This document shows, piece after piece, positions 12,932 through 21,719 of a stretch of DNA of 64,000 nucleotides (its first letter is position 1; every line of letters begins with the position of its first letter). The notes below the pieces were generated by a model that made no database searches, was not told the origin of the DNA, and saw only the letters and a list, made by a program, of their open reading frames with translations. The stretch is from Nocardioides panacis (GTDB lineage: Bacteria; Actinomycetota; Actinomycetes; Propionibacteriales; Nocardioidaceae). Both the position numbers and the translations under genes were made by a program. The stretch lies in assembly GCF_019039255.1 (NCBI RefSeq), contig NZ_CP077062.1, positions 1,302,001 through 1,366,000 of the forward strand, written 5' to 3'.

Positions 12932-13372
12932 ATGCCCGGATCCGCGTCCCGCGTGCTGGTGCTGAACGGTCCGAACCTCGGCCGGCTCGGCTCCCGCGAG
13001 CCCGAGGTGTACGGCGCCACGACCTACGACGACCTGGTGCGGGTGTGCACCGCCGACGGCGCGACGCTCGGCCTGTCCGTCGAGGTCCGGCAGACCGACT
13101 CCGAGGCCGAGCTGGTCGGCTGGCTGCACGAGGCCGCGGACGCCGGCACGCCGGTCGTGCTCAACCCGGCGGCGTTCACGCACTACAGCTACGCGCTCCG
13201 GGACGCCTGCGCCCAGCTGACGGCACCGCTCGTCGAGGTGCACATCACCAACCCGCACACCCGCGAGGAGTTCCGGCACACGTCGGTCGTCTCCGGGGTG
13301 GCCACCGGGGTGATCGCCGGGTTCGGGATCGGGTCCTACCGGCTGGCGCTGCGGGCGCTGCTGTCGCTGTGA
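12932..13372 (+). CDS. aroQ: Type II 3-dehydroquinate dehydratase
   Basis: AroQ removes water from 3-dehydroquinate to give 3-dehydroshikimate. The 146-residue product is of type II dodecamer size. It has [17 protein letters not shown] (the usual NxLG is GRLG here; the active-site loop Arg and Tyr are present), [15 protein letters not shown] with the catalytic His region, and [18 protein letters not shown] strong AGGAGG precedes the ATG. Immediate upstream partners are aroC, aroK and aroB. Confidence 0.95.
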   Translation: MPGSASRVLVLNGPNLGRLGSREPEVYGATTYDDLVRVCTADGATLGLSVEVRQTDSEAELVGWLHEAADAGTPVVLNPAAFTHYSYALRDACAQLTAPLVEVHITNPHTREEFRHTSVVSGVATGVIAGFGIGSYRLALRALLSL

Positions 13373-13416
13373 GGTCCTGCGGGACGGTGCGGTTTCGGGC
13401 ACTCCGGAGCTGTCGC

Positions 13417-13422
13417 TAGACT
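13417..13422 (+). promoter_or_regulatory. Candidate -10 hexamer TAGACT for efp-nusB
   Basis: TAGACT lies in the 131-base gap between aroQ and efp and would give a leader of about 75 bases. TTTCGG at 13393 is a weak -35 candidate. Confidence 0.4.
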
Positions 13423-13503
13423 GGACCGCTGGCCGCCCGGCGGCCACCCGCACGCGTTGACACCAGAAGACGACACTCCCCAGAGACAGGGCACCGACAC
13501 CGC

Positions 13504-14067
13504 ATGGCAACCACCAACGACCTCAAGAACGGCATGGTTCTCAACCTCGACGGGCAGCTGTGGTCCGTCATCTGGTTCCAGCACCACAAGCCCGGCAAGG
13601 GTGGCGCCGTCGTCCGCACGAAGCTGAAGAACATCGGGTCCGGCAAGACCGTGGACAAGACCTTCAACGCCGACGTCAAGGTCGAGATCGCCAACGTCGA
13701 CAAGCGGACGATGCAGTACCTCTACAACGACGGCACGTCCTACGTCTTCATGGACACCTCGTCCTACGAGCAGACCGAGGTCTCCCCGGAGATCGTCGGC
13801 GACGCCAAGAACTTCCTTCTGGAGAACCAGGACGCGATCGTGGCGACCAACGACGGCGCCGTGCTCTACATCGAGCTGCCCGCGTCGGTCGAGCTGCTCG
13901 TGGAGTACACCGAGCCCGGCCTGCAGGGTGACCGCTCCACCGGCGGCACCAAGCCCGCGCGCCTCGAGACCGGCCACGAGATCAACGTCCCGCTCTTCAT
14001 CGTCACCGGCGAGAAGATCAAGGTGGACACGCGCGACAGCAGCTACCAGGGTCGCGTCAGCTCCTGA
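13504..14067 (+). CDS. efp: Elongation factor P
   Basis: EF-P enters the ribosomal E site and relieves stalling at polyproline. The 187-residue product has the three-domain fold: an N-terminal KOW-like domain with the [17 protein letters not shown] loop, whose tip lysine is the usual site of action or modification, then two OB domains ending in [19 protein letters not shown] and YQGRVSS. The position after aroQ and directly before nusB is conserved in actinobacteria. The TGA overlaps the nusB ATG (TGATG). Confidence 0.97.
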   Translation: MATTNDLKNGMVLNLDGQLWSVIWFQHHKPGKGGAVVRTKLKNIGSGKTVDKTFNADVKVEIANVDKRTMQYLYNDGTSYVFMDTSSYEQTEVSPEIVGDAKNFLLENQDAIVATNDGAVLYIELPASVELLVEYTEPGLQGDRSTGGTKPARLETGHEINVPLFIVTGEKIKVDTRDSSYQGRVSS

Positions 14068-14477
14068 TGAGCGCCCGAACCAAGGCCCGCAAGAGGGCCC
14101 TCGACGTGCTCTTCGAGTGCGAGGTCCGCGGCCTGCCGCTCGGCGCCACCCTCGACGAGCGGGTGGTTGCCGCGGACCCGCCGGTCAACGAGTACACCGT
14201 CGCGCTGATCCGCGGGATCGCCGAGCACCAGGCGCGCATCGACGAGCTGGTGTCGACCTACGCCCAGGGCTGGTCGCTCGAGCGGATGCCCGCCGTCGAC
14301 CGCAACGCGCTGCGGATCGGCGTGTTCGAGGTGATGTACGTCGACGAGGTTCCCGACGCGGTGGCCGTCAGCGAGGCGATGGTCCTGGTCCGGGACCTGT
14401 CCACCGACGAGTCGCCGAACTTCGTCAACGGGGTCCTCGGCAACATCGTCCGGAACAAGCCGGCGCTGTCCGCCTGA
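14067..14477 (+). CDS. nusB: Transcription antitermination factor NusB
   Basis: NusB binds boxA RNA with S10/NusE during rRNA antitermination. The 136-residue all-helical product has RTKARKRALDVLFECEVRG at the N-terminus, ERMPAVDRNALRIGVFEV in the middle and FVNGVLGNIVRNKP at the end, all family signatures. It is translated from the overlap with efp. In other actinobacteria the pyr operon lies close downstream; here about 9.7 kb of accessory genes separates nusB from pyrR. Confidence 0.95.
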   Translation: MSARTKARKRALDVLFECEVRGLPLGATLDERVVAADPPVNEYTVALIRGIAEHQARIDELVSTYAQGWSLERMPAVDRNALRIGVFEVMYVDEVPDAVAVSEAMVLVRDLSTDESPNFVNGVLGNIVRNKPALSA

Positions 14478-14502
14478 CCCTCCCCGGCCGCCGGCCGGCG
14501 GC

Positions 14503-14874
14503 TCAGGCGGGCACGACGAGCTGCTGCAGGGCCCACCGGTTGCCGTCGGGGTCCTCGAAGCGGACGAACCGGCCCCAGGGCAGGTCGTCCACGCCCTCGG
14601 CCGCGACGTCGCGCTCGCGCAGGTAGGCCAGCGCCTCGTCGGCGTCCTCGACGACGACCTGGATCATCTGCCGCTGGCCGTCGGCGAGCATCTCCAGGCC
14701 GGTGCCGAAGCAGATCGAGCACGCCGAGCCGGGCGGGGTGACCTGCACGAAGCGCAGGCCCTCGTGGACGGTCCGGTCGTGGTCGACGGGCCAGCCGACC
14801 TGGTCGCCGTAGAACGCGACGGCGCGGTCGACGTCGCTGACCGCGAGCGGGACGAGCTCGATCCTGAAGTCCAT
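14503..14874 (-). CDS. VOC (glyoxalase/bleomycin-resistance fold) protein
   Basis: A 123-residue protein with the paired beta-alpha-beta-beta-beta units of the vicinal oxygen chelate superfamily: VSDVDRAVAFYGDQVGW opens the first, and VVVEDADEALAYLRERDV and FVRFEDPDGNRWAL belong to the second. Such small proteins include metal-dependent enzymes and drug-sequestering proteins; the substrate cannot be told. A strong AGAGGAGG precedes the ATG. It lies downstream of the M36 protease on the same strand, separated by a strong hairpin, so it is probably transcribed on its own. Confidence 0.85.
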   Translation of the reverse strand: MDFRIELVPLAVSDVDRAVAFYGDQVGWPVDHDRTVHEGLRFVQVTPPGSACSICFGTGLEMLADGQRQMIQVVVEDADEALAYLRERDVAAEGVDDLPWGRFVRFEDPDGNRWALQQLVVPA

Positions 14875-14929
14875 GGCGGTGCCTCCTCTGGAAGTGTCCG
14901 GATCCCCAGGCTAGGAGCGACCACCGACA

Positions 14930-14969
14930 GTCAGGCGCTCACGTCGGCCGAGCGACGTGAGCGCCTGAC
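14930..14969. terminator. 17-bp perfect inverted repeat between the M36 protease and the VOC gene
   Basis: The arms 14930-14946 and 14953-14969 are perfectly complementary over 17 bp around a 6-nt loop. The repeat lies just past the stop of the minus-strand protease gene. There is no T-tract, which is common for actinobacterial terminators. Confidence 0.75.
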
Positions 14970-14978
14970 AGGTGCGGC

Positions 14979-17918
14979 TCAGGCGGCCGGCTTGCCGTAG
15001 ACCTCGATCTCGGTGAGGTCGGTGTACTGGCAGCCCGAGAACGCGCCGCCGGGGCAGCTGGTGGCGAACTCCGGCGTCTGGTTCCCGAGGATCGTGAACC
15101 GGACGTAGCGGGCCGTCGCCGAGCCGCCGGCCGGGGTGAGCGGGTTGAGCCGTCCCCGGTCCGACGCGGTGAAGGTGCCCGAGGCGGCCGGCGTCCACGT
15201 GGTGCGGTCGGTGGAGGTCTCGACGGAGTACTGGCCGGTCGAGGCGCTCCCGCCGTCCCCGCAGGTGGCCGACGGGTCGACCGCGATCTCGGTGATCGCC
15301 ACGGTCTGCTTCAGGTCGATCACGATGTTCTTCGGGCGGAACACGTTGGTGGCCGTCCCGTCGTCGTCACCGGTCGTGCTGCCCCAGCCCGTGGCCTGGC
15401 TGTTGTCGATGGCCTGGGCCGGACCGCAGGCCGGCCCGAAGTCGGGGCCGGTGAACGAGTCGATGGTCGCACCGCCGCTGGAGGCGGCGTAGTCGCGACG
15501 CAGCGAGAAGTTCTTGACGGTGCCGCGCGGGGTGACGTCCACCGGGGTGGTCGCCGGGTCGTAGCCCGCGCCGCTGGCGGTCAGCTTGGCGTAGCTGCCC
15601 ACCGGGACGTCGGCGATCGTGTAGCTGCCGTCGGTCGCGGTGACGGCGGACGGGTTCGCCGTGCCGTTGCCGCCCTGGAAGGCCAGCGTCACGGTGATCC
15701 CCGGGGCGGGCTTGCCGCTGTCCAGGTCGGTGACCGTGCCGGTGATCGACGAGGTCCGCACGGAGGCCGGGGGCCGGTGGAAGTCGGCGCCGGGAGCGGA
15801 GTCGTCCCCGCCGAGGCTGCCGGCGTAGTAGCCCATCCCGCGGTTCGCGAAGACCTTCCAGATGGCGTCGGAGTCCCGGCCGCCGAACTTCACGGTGTCG
15901 GCGGACAGGAGGGCGTTGCGCTCGTCGAGGAACGACGGGTTCGACGGGGAGAGCTCCATGGCCCGGGTGACCAGGGCCTCGGTCCGCGTGGACCCGAGGG
16001 CGTCGCGCAGGTCCCAGAGGGTCTGCGACCAGATCTCGCCGTCCGCGTGCACCTCGGGGCTGCCGATCACCTGGCCGTAGTCGGCGTAGGTGTAGCCGCC
16101 GGTGTGGCCGGTCGCGCCGCCGGTGCAGGCCGCCGTGGTGTCGCCGACCTTGCAGTCGAGCGGCTCGGTGCGGTCCACGGCGGTGCCGGCTCCGTCGTAC
16201 TGGAAGAGCACGATGTCGGCGGTGCCGCGGGCGTCGCGCTGCAGGCCCTGGTCCACGAGGTAGTCCATGGCGTACCAGTCGCTCCAGGCCTCGCCCATCG
16301 ACCCGGCCTGCACCTCGCCGAGGGTGGAGTTGCCGGACGCGTCGACGACCAGCCGGTTCGACAGGCCGTGGGTGTACTCGTGGTAGACGGTGTCCGCCTC
16401 GTCCCCGACGTTGGTCGGGGAGAACGGGTCCTCGTCGGGGTACGCCGTGCCGGGCTGGTGCTGGAGGTACATCTGCATCGTCGGCGCCTGCCCGTCGGGC
16501 GGGGTGCTCATGTTCGCGTTGTCGATGTGCGAGCCGTCGGGCAGCCCGGCGGCGGTGTTCGCGCCGTCGTCGGTCTGGGTGTCGACGGCGTCACCGGCGA
16601 CCCCGCCGCGGGTGCTGTTGCGGAGCTGGAAGTTGCCGGCCGCCTCGGTGAAGCCGATCGGCCCGTCGAGCAGGTGGTCGTGCCAGTTGTTGACGTAGAA
16701 GAACACCTGCGCGACGTTCTGGGCCCGGTTGGCCTGCCAGGAGTAGGGCACGTTCGGGTCCCACGAGCAGGGGTAGGGGTTGTCGCAGAACGACACGCCC
16801 GGCACCGAGAACGGCTTGAGCGCGTAGTCCCAGCGGTGCCCGGCGGAGGGCGCGGCCTCCTCGGTGCCCTGGGAGACGTTGTCGTCGTTCACGTCGGAGT
16901 AGGCGTGCGAGTTGTTGCCGGACAGCTTGGTGGCGTTGCGGTCCAGCCAGCCCTTGGCCGTGTAGTCGACCGAGACCTGGCTGCCGCCGCGCGGCGCGCG
17001 CGGGAAGTACTGGTAGGCCAGCCCGCCGCTGCCGGCCTTCGGCGCGTCCAGCTTGTCGGTGGAGGTGGCGTCCGAGGACAGCGGGCGGCGGAACAGCAGC
17101 CCCCCGGTGTGCGCGTCGAGGACCGTCAGGGTCGGGTGCGCGGCCGACATGGTGACCGTGCTCCAGCCGAGGTGGGTGCCGGTGCGGGTCACGAACAGCA
17201 CCTGGTGGGCGGTGTCGCGCGCCCCGGGGGCGGCGGGGTCGCCCTGCTCCGTGCGGGCCGCGGAGATGGCCTGGTCCCCGGTGTCGAGCCGGGTCGCGGA
17301 CGCGGGGGCGGCGGCCGCCTCGGAGACCGGCGAGCCGCCGAGGCTGACCAGCCGTCCGTCGTCGGTGACCGCGGACTGCAGGCCGTTGCCGAAGACGTCG
17401 ACGCCGCCGACCTTCTGCGTCCACGACAGGTGGTGGGTGCCGTCGACGTCGACGTAGTCGCGGCGCAGGTGGAAGGTCTTGAGGTCCTTGCTGCTGAGGC
17501 CGAGCGCGTCGTGGTGGTCGGCGACGTACCCGAGGGTGACCTTGGCGGCCCCCTGCGAGCTGCGGCCGGTCAGGAAGCCGTCCAGCCGGGTCAGCAGGCG
17601 CGGCGTCCCGGTGGCTCCGTCCAGGTCGAGGAGCGCCTGGTCGCCGAGGGACCCCCGCAGCCGGCGGGTCTCGGGACGTGAGGCGGCGCGCGCGGCGTCG
17701 CGCAGCAGGGCGGCCCGGGCCTTGTCCCCGCTGCCCCGCCGGGCGTCGAACCCGCCGCGGGCGTCGGCGCCCGGGTCGGTCTGCTGCTCGGCCCCGGCCC
17801 GCGGCCGGTGCTGGCCGGCGGCGAACGAGGCGGTGGTGGTGGACACGCCGGTGACGACGGCGAGCAGTCCGGCGGTGAGCGCGATGGCGGAGCGATGGCG
17901 TCGGTGGCGCAGCTGCAT
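14979..17918 (-). CDS. Secreted M36 (fungalysin-type) zinc metalloprotease
   Basis: A 979-residue exported protease. In order: a basic N-terminus and signal peptide (cleavage near ASFAAGQ, about residue 34); a fungalysin/thermolysin propeptide region containing LSWTQKVGGVDVFGNGL; the M36 catalytic domain with H513-E-Y-T-H517 and the downstream third-ligand region MGEAWSDWYAMDYL; a carboxypeptidase-regulatory-like beta domain (GTVTDLDSGKPAPGITV); and a C-terminal discoidin/F5-8C-like domain with GSTTGDDDGTATNVF. The last two are common adhesion modules. It should be a secreted zymogen digesting extracellular protein. It is monocistronic, with hairpin 14930-14969 after its stop. Confidence 0.93.
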   Translation of the reverse strand: MQLRHRRHRSAIALTAGLLAVVTGVSTTTASFAAGQHRPRAGAEQQTDPGADARGGFDARRGSGDKARAALLRDAARAASRPETRRLRGSLGDQALLDLDGATGTPRLLTRLDGFLTGRSSQGAAKVTLGYVADHHDALGLSSKDLKTFHLRRDYVDVDGTHHLSWTQKVGGVDVFGNGLQSAVTDDGRLVSLGGSPVSEAAAAPASATRLDTGDQAISAARTEQGDPAAPGARDTAHQVLFVTRTGTHLGWSTVTMSAAHPTLTVLDAHTGGLLFRRPLSSDATSTDKLDAPKAGSGGLAYQYFPRAPRGGSQVSVDYTAKGWLDRNATKLSGNNSHAYSDVNDDNVSQGTEEAAPSAGHRWDYALKPFSVPGVSFCDNPYPCSWDPNVPYSWQANRAQNVAQVFFYVNNWHDHLLDGPIGFTEAAGNFQLRNSTRGGVAGDAVDTQTDDGANTAAGLPDGSHIDNANMSTPPDGQAPTMQMYLQHQPGTAYPDEDPFSPTNVGDEADTVYHEYTHGLSNRLVVDASGNSTLGEVQAGSMGEAWSDWYAMDYLVDQGLQRDARGTADIVLFQYDGAGTAVDRTEPLDCKVGDTTAACTGGATGHTGGYTYADYGQVIGSPEVHADGEIWSQTLWDLRDALGSTRTEALVTRAMELSPSNPSFLDERNALLSADTVKFGGRDSDAIWKVFANRGMGYYAGSLGGDDSAPGADFHRPPASVRTSSITGTVTDLDSGKPAPGITVTLAFQGGNGTANPSAVTATDGSYTIADVPVGSYAKLTASGAGYDPATTPVDVTPRGTVKNFSLRRDYAASSGGATIDSFTGPDFGPACGPAQAIDNSQATGWGSTTGDDDGTATNVFRPKNIVIDLKQTVAITEIAVDPSATCGDGGSASTGQYSVETSTDRTTWTPAASGTFTASDRGRLNPLTPAGGSATARYVRFTILGNQTPEFATSCPGGAFSGCQYTDLTEIEVYGKPAA

Positions 17919-18038
17919 CTGGAGTTTTCCCCTCGGAGGCGCGACGGGTCCCGGTGTCTCGAGACCCGGCGGTCACTCTTCCCGGAAGATCGCGTGCCCA
18001 CAAGGTGCAGAACGCAACTTTTCCCGTGGAACGGGACG

Positions 18039-18770
18039 TCAGAGGCGAATCCGCAGGGCGGCGAGCCGCTCGTAGGCGGGCCGGCAGGCCTCCGCGACGT
18101 CGGCGTCGTGCCGGCCCAGCGCCACCTCGCGCGGGCGCCACGGCTCGAAGCCGGTCGAGCGCCACACCGCGTCGTACCAGTACGGCGCCCACACCCCGTC
18201 GCTGCTGCGCGGACCCGCCGGCCAGGCCAGCATCCTCGGCGTGAACCCGATCCCGAGCCAGTCGCACAGCCAGCGCAGGTGCGCCTCCGGGTCGCGCAGG
18301 AAGTCGCCGGCGTCGATCACCGGGGGAGTGCCGTCACCGGACCGGAGTGCGTCGAGGAGCCGGACCTGCTGGAGCAGGCCGATGTCCTCGGGCTCGCAGG
18401 ACTCCCGCGAGCGCACGTAGGACGCGACCACCTCGGCCGGGTCGCGGATCAGCAGCACGTTGCGGAAGTCCCGGGTCCAGGACAGGTCCATGTCGTCGGC
18501 GAGGTGGTGGGTCATCTGCTTCGAGTAGTGCACGCCGACCCCGTCGGGCAGGGGCGCGTGCAGCGCGGCGACCACCTCGGTCGGGTCGGTGGGCTGGGAG
18601 GCGATCACCGTCTCCCGGCCGGGGTGGTCGATCCCGGTGCGCAGCAGGTAGGCGGCGTAGAACGGCTCGTCGACGACGACGGTGTCCCCGCGGTTCTCCC
18701 AGGAGCGCATCATCGCGGTGCTCACGTTGCGGGGGCCGCTCCACATCGCCACCCGCGTCACGTGGCTCAT
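18039..18770 (-). CDS. Sulfotransferase-like P-loop protein
   Basis: A 243-residue protein beginning with MWSGPRNVSTAMMRSW, the 5-prime-phosphosulfate-binding type of P-loop, followed by VVDEPFYAAYL and FRNVLLIRDPAEVVASY (the 3-prime-phosphate-binding region of sulfotransferases) and a Trp-rich C-terminus. The ATG at 18770 overlaps the stop of the aminotransferase gene by four bases, so the two are made together. The acceptor is unknown. Pairing with a branched-chain-type aminotransferase suggests a joint small-molecule pathway rather than two housekeeping roles. Confidence 0.8.
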   Translation of the reverse strand: MSHVTRVAMWSGPRNVSTAMMRSWENRGDTVVVDEPFYAAYLLRTGIDHPGRETVIASQPTDPTEVVAALHAPLPDGVGVHYSKQMTHHLADDMDLSWTRDFRNVLLIRDPAEVVASYVRSRESCEPEDIGLLQQVRLLDALRSGDGTPPVIDAGDFLRDPEAHLRWLCDWLGIGFTPRMLAWPAGPRSSDGVWAPYWYDAVWRSTGFEPWRPREVALGRHDADVAEACRPAYERLAALRIRL

Positions 18771-19705
18771 GGCGCCGACCGGCCCGCGACGTCCGCGTCG
18801 ACCAGGTCGACGTACATCTGCTGCAGGCGCTCGACGACCGGGCCGCGCGCCCCGGCGCCGATGGTGCGCCCGTCCACGGTCCGCACCGGTACGACGCCCG
18901 CGAACGTCCCGGTCACGAAGGCCTCCTGCGCGCTGTAGACGTCGGTGAGGCTGAACGTCGTCTCCCGGGCGGTGATCCCGCCGGCACGGCACATCGCGAG
19001 GACGTTCCCGCGGGTGATCCCGCCGAGGCAGAACCGGCCGTCGGAGGTCCACACCTCCGGTTCCTCCGGCGTGCCCTTCACGACGAAGAAGTGCGTGCTG
19101 TTGCAGGTCGCCACGAAGCCGTGCGGGTCGAGCATCAGCGCCTCGTCCGCGCCGGCGGTGTAGGCCTGGATGCACGCGGTGATGTCGTTGAGCTTGCTGT
19201 GCGAGTTGAGCTTGGGGTCGAGGGTGTCGGGGTAGGCCCGGCGCACGTGCGTGGTGAACAGCGTGATGCCGTGGGTCACGGTGTCCGGTATCGCCTCCTT
19301 GTGCTCGGCGATGATCACCACGGTCGCCGGGCCGACGGTCACCCGCGGGTCCTGGTAGGGCGTCGCCTTCACGCCGCGGGTCACCATCAGCCGCACGTGC
19401 ACGCCGTCGACCATGTCGTTGGCGCGCAGGGTGTCGTAGATCGCGGAGGTGAGCTCGGCACGGGTCAGCCCGATGTCCATCAGGATCGCCTGGGCGCCCT
19501 CGTAGAGCCGGTCCAGGTGGGTCTCCAGGAACGCCGGGTGCCCGCCGCGCACCCGCAGCCCCTCCCAGACGCCGTCGCCGAGCACGAAGCCCGAGTCGAA
19601 GACCGAGACCACCGCGCGCTCGCGGGGCAGCAGCTCCCCGTTCACCCAGATCCTGATCGCGGCGTTGCGGGGGTCGTCGTCGTAGTCGTGCGTGCCGCGA
19701 GCCAT
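18767..19705 (-). CDS. Class IV PLP aminotransferase (branched-chain / D-amino-acid type)
   Basis: A 312-residue fold-type IV aminotransferase. Seen: VVSVFDSGFVLGDGVWEGLR, the segment around K165 (LDPKLNSHSKLND), whose Lys is the likely PLP anchor, DEALMLDPHGFVATCNSTHF, and the phosphate-binding GITRGNVLAMCRAGGI with TGTFAGVVPV. This group includes branched-chain aminotransferases, D-alanine aminotransferase and aminodeoxychorismate lyase; sequence alone does not decide. It is leaderless by appearance (TAGGCT 6 nt before the ATG) and coupled to the sulfotransferase-like gene. It is divergent from the flavoprotein at 19755. Confidence 0.85.
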   Translation of the reverse strand: MARGTHDYDDDPRNAAIRIWVNGELLPRERAVVSVFDSGFVLGDGVWEGLRVRGGHPAFLETHLDRLYEGAQAILMDIGLTRAELTSAIYDTLRANDMVDGVHVRLMVTRGVKATPYQDPRVTVGPATVVIIAEHKEAIPDTVTHGITLFTTHVRRAYPDTLDPKLNSHSKLNDITACIQAYTAGADEALMLDPHGFVATCNSTHFFVVKGTPEEPEVWTSDGRFCLGGITRGNVLAMCRAGGITARETTFSLTDVYSAQEAFVTGTFAGVVPVRTVDGRTIGAGARGPVVERLQQMYVDLVDADVAGRSAP

Positions 19706-19717
19706 GCCCGCAGCCTA
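19706..19717 (-). promoter_or_regulatory. -10 hexamer TAGGCT, leaderless-type, for the class IV aminotransferase
   Basis: On the minus strand TAGGCT spans 19717-19712 and is followed by 6 nt and then ATG 19705. A weaker CAGGCT lies 7 nt before the divergent ATG 19755. Confidence 0.5.
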
Positions 19718-19754
19718 GGAGCCGGGGCTTGCCAGGGGTGACAGGCTGGCGGGC

Positions 19755-21143
19755 ATGACTTCGGAGAGCCGGCAGGTGGACGTGGTGGTCGTGGGGCTCG
19801 GGCCGGGCGGGGAGTCGGCAGCGACCCAGCTCGCGCGGGCCGGGCTCTCGGTCGTCGGGGTGGACCGCCGGCTGGTCGGCGGCGAGTGCCCGTACTACGG
19901 CTGCATCCCGAGCAAGATGATGATCCGCGCCGCCGACGTGCTGGCCGAGGCCCGGCGGGTCGCGGACCTCGCCGGCGCGAGCACGGTGACGCCGGACTGG
20001 TCGCCGGTGCACGCCCGGATCCGCGACGAGGCGACCACCGACTGGGACGACCAGGCGGCCGTCGACCGGCTCGAGGACGCCGGCGTCACGTTCGTGCGCG
20101 GTGCGGCCCGGCTCACCGGCCCCCGGACCGTGGAGGTGGACCCCTCGACAGGCTCAGGACAAGGGGCGGTGCGGTACACCGCCACGCGGGGCGTGGTGCT
20201 GAACACCGGCACGGACCCCTCGGCGCCACCCGTCGACGGGCTGGCGGGCACGCCCTTCTGGACCAACCGGGACGCGGTGCGGCTGGCCGACCTGCCCGCC
20301 TCGCTGATCGTGGTCGGCGGCGGCGCGATCGGCGCCGAGATGGCACAGGCGTTCTCCCGGTTCGGGGTGCGGGTCACGCTGCTCGAGGTGGCCGACAGGA
20401 TCCTCGCTCCCGAGGAGCCCGAGTCGAGCGCGCTGGTCGCCGACGTGTTCGCCAAGGAGGGCATCCAGGTGCTGGCCGGCGCGACGATCTCCTCGGTGTC
20501 CTACGCCGAGGGCCGGTTCACCGTCGAGGTGGACGGGCAGTCGCTGCACGCGGACAAGCTGCTGGTCGCGGCCGGTCGCCGCCCGGCGCTCGCCGGTCTC
20601 GGGCTGGACACGGTCGGCCTGGACCCGGAGGCCCGCTCGATCGACACCGACGAGCGGCTGCGGGCCACCGGCGCCGAGGGCCTGTGGGCGATCGGCGACA
20701 TCACCGGCAAGGGCGCGTTCACGCACATGTCGATGTACCAGGCCGCCGTCGCGGTGCGCGACATCCTCGGCCAGGACGGGCCGCCGGCGACGTACCACGC
20801 GGTGCCGCACGTGACCTTCACCGATCCCGAGGTCGGCTCGGTCGGGATGACCGAGCAGCAGGCCCGCGACGCCGGCCTCTCGGTGCGGGTCGGTACGACG
20901 GACCTCGCCTCGTCCACGCGCGGCTGGATCGCCCGCGCCGAGGGCCTGGTCAAGCTCGTCGAGGACGCCGACCGGGGGTGCTGGTCGGGGCCACGGCCGT
21001 CGGCCCGAGCGGGGGGAGAGGTGCTGTCGATGCTGGTCACCGCGGTGCACGCGGAGATCCCGACCGACACCCTGAGGTCGATGATCTACGCCTACCCGAC
21101 CTTCCACCGGGCCGTCGAGGACGCCCTGTCCAGCCTGGCCTGA
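19755..21143 (+). CDS. FAD-dependent pyridine nucleotide-disulfide oxidoreductase (dihydrolipoamide dehydrogenase-like)
   Basis: A 462-residue class I disulfide reductase. FAD-binding VVVGLGPGGESAATQLA is followed by the redox pair C45-x4-C50 in GGECPYYGCIPSK, the NAD(P)-binding VVGGGAIGAEMAQAFSRFG, the second FAD site GLWAIGDITG and a C-terminal dimer domain with MIYAYPTFHRAVEDAL. Family members include dihydrolipoamide dehydrogenase and mercuric or mycothione reductase; the substrate is open. Two oddities stand out: an in-frame repeat coding PSTGSGQG near residue 132, and residues about 408-420 read in the wrong frame between two G-runs at 20974 and 21011, replacing the expected GVLVGATAVGPSGG. 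Confidence 0.85.
   Translation: MTSESRQVDVVVVGLGPGGESAATQLARAGLSVVGVDRRLVGGECPYYGCIPSKMMIRAADVLAEARRVADLAGASTVTPDWSPVHARIRDEATTDWDDQAAVDRLEDAGVTFVRGAARLTGPRTVEVDPSTGSGQGAVRYTATRGVVLNTGTDPSAPPVDGLAGTPFWTNRDAVRLADLPASLIVVGGGAIGAEMAQAFSRFGVRVTLLEVADRILAPEEPESSALVADVFAKEGIQVLAGATISSVSYAEGRFTVEVDGQSLHADKLLVAAGRRPALAGLGLDTVGLDPEARSIDTDERLRATGAEGLWAIGDITGKGAFTHMSMYQAAVAVRDILGQDGPPATYHAVPHVTFTDPEVGSVGMTEQQARDAGLSVRVGTTDLASSTRGWIARAEGLVKLVEDADRGCWSGPRPSARAGGEVLSMLVTAVHAEIPTDTLRSMIYAYPTFHRAVEDALSSLA
20141..20166. repeat. REP-like element inside the flavoprotein gene
   Basis: The core CTCGACAGGCTCAGGACA is flanked by inverted CCCCT and AGGGG arms. It resembles the short dispersed elements of actinobacteria that translate as PSTGSG on one strand and PEPVEG on the other; both readings are present here. 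Its length keeps the frame open. Confidence 0.6.
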
Positions 21144-21317
21144 GGGCCGCCGGGCCGCCATGTCGGTCCATGTCGCGACATCCGGGCGGGCTGGTCCGAA
21201 CGGGTCCACCGGACCACCCGTCGAGTCATGGACATCGGGTCGCGGCCGGTTCAGACTTGACGTGCAACGACGGCCGGGACCCCGCCATCGATCAAGGTGA
21301 CGCGAGGGGTGTTGACC

Positions 21318-21719
21318 ATGACGATGAACAAGAACCGGTCGCCGGACGGCTACGCGCTCCACGACCAGCCGGGCGTGACGACGACCCACCCACCCGTCCT
21401 GTCCCTGTCGGTCGACCGCCCGTGCGGGTGGTCGGTGCTGGCGGCCTCCGGCGAGATGGACACCGCGTGCGCCGGGGTGCTGAGGTCCCTGCTGTCGGCC
21501 GCGGGGCCGAACGTGGTGGTGGACCTGCGTGAGGTGACCTTCATGGACGCCAGCGGTCTCGGCGTGCTCGCCACCAGCGGGCACATCGCGCGGCGGCTCG
21601 GCGGCGCGGTGCGGCTCGTCGGTCCGTCGCACCAGGTCCGCCGGGTGCTGTCGCTGACCCTCCTGGACCGGGTGCTGCCGATCTACGACGACCTGCAGGA
21701 AGCGTTGACCGCTGCCTAG
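21318..21719 (+). CDS. STAS-domain anti-sigma factor antagonist
   Basis: A 133-residue STAS protein related to SpoIIAA/RsbV, which bind anti-sigma kinases to release a sigma factor. It has the sequence around the regulatory Ser, VTFMDASGLGVLATSG, preceded by NVVVDLREV and followed by GGAVRLVGPSHQVRRVL. ATG 21318 has GAGGGG at 8-nt spacing and is preferred over GTG 21297. No anti-sigma kinase or sigma gene is adjacent, so its partner is elsewhere. Its TAG stop shares the bases CTAG with the stop of the convergent TetR gene. Confidence 0.85.
   Translation: MTMNKNRSPDGYALHDQPGVTTTHPPVLSLSVDRPCGWSVLAASGEMDTACAGVLRSLLSAAGPNVVVDLREVTFMDASGLGVLATSGHIARRLGGAVRLVGPSHQVRRVLSLTLLDRVLPIYDDLQEALTAA

Noticed and set aside
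14930-14969. Transposon end or attachment site
   Set aside because: The 17-bp arms form one tight hairpin directly after a stop codon, with no second copy or transposase nearby. A terminator fits better.
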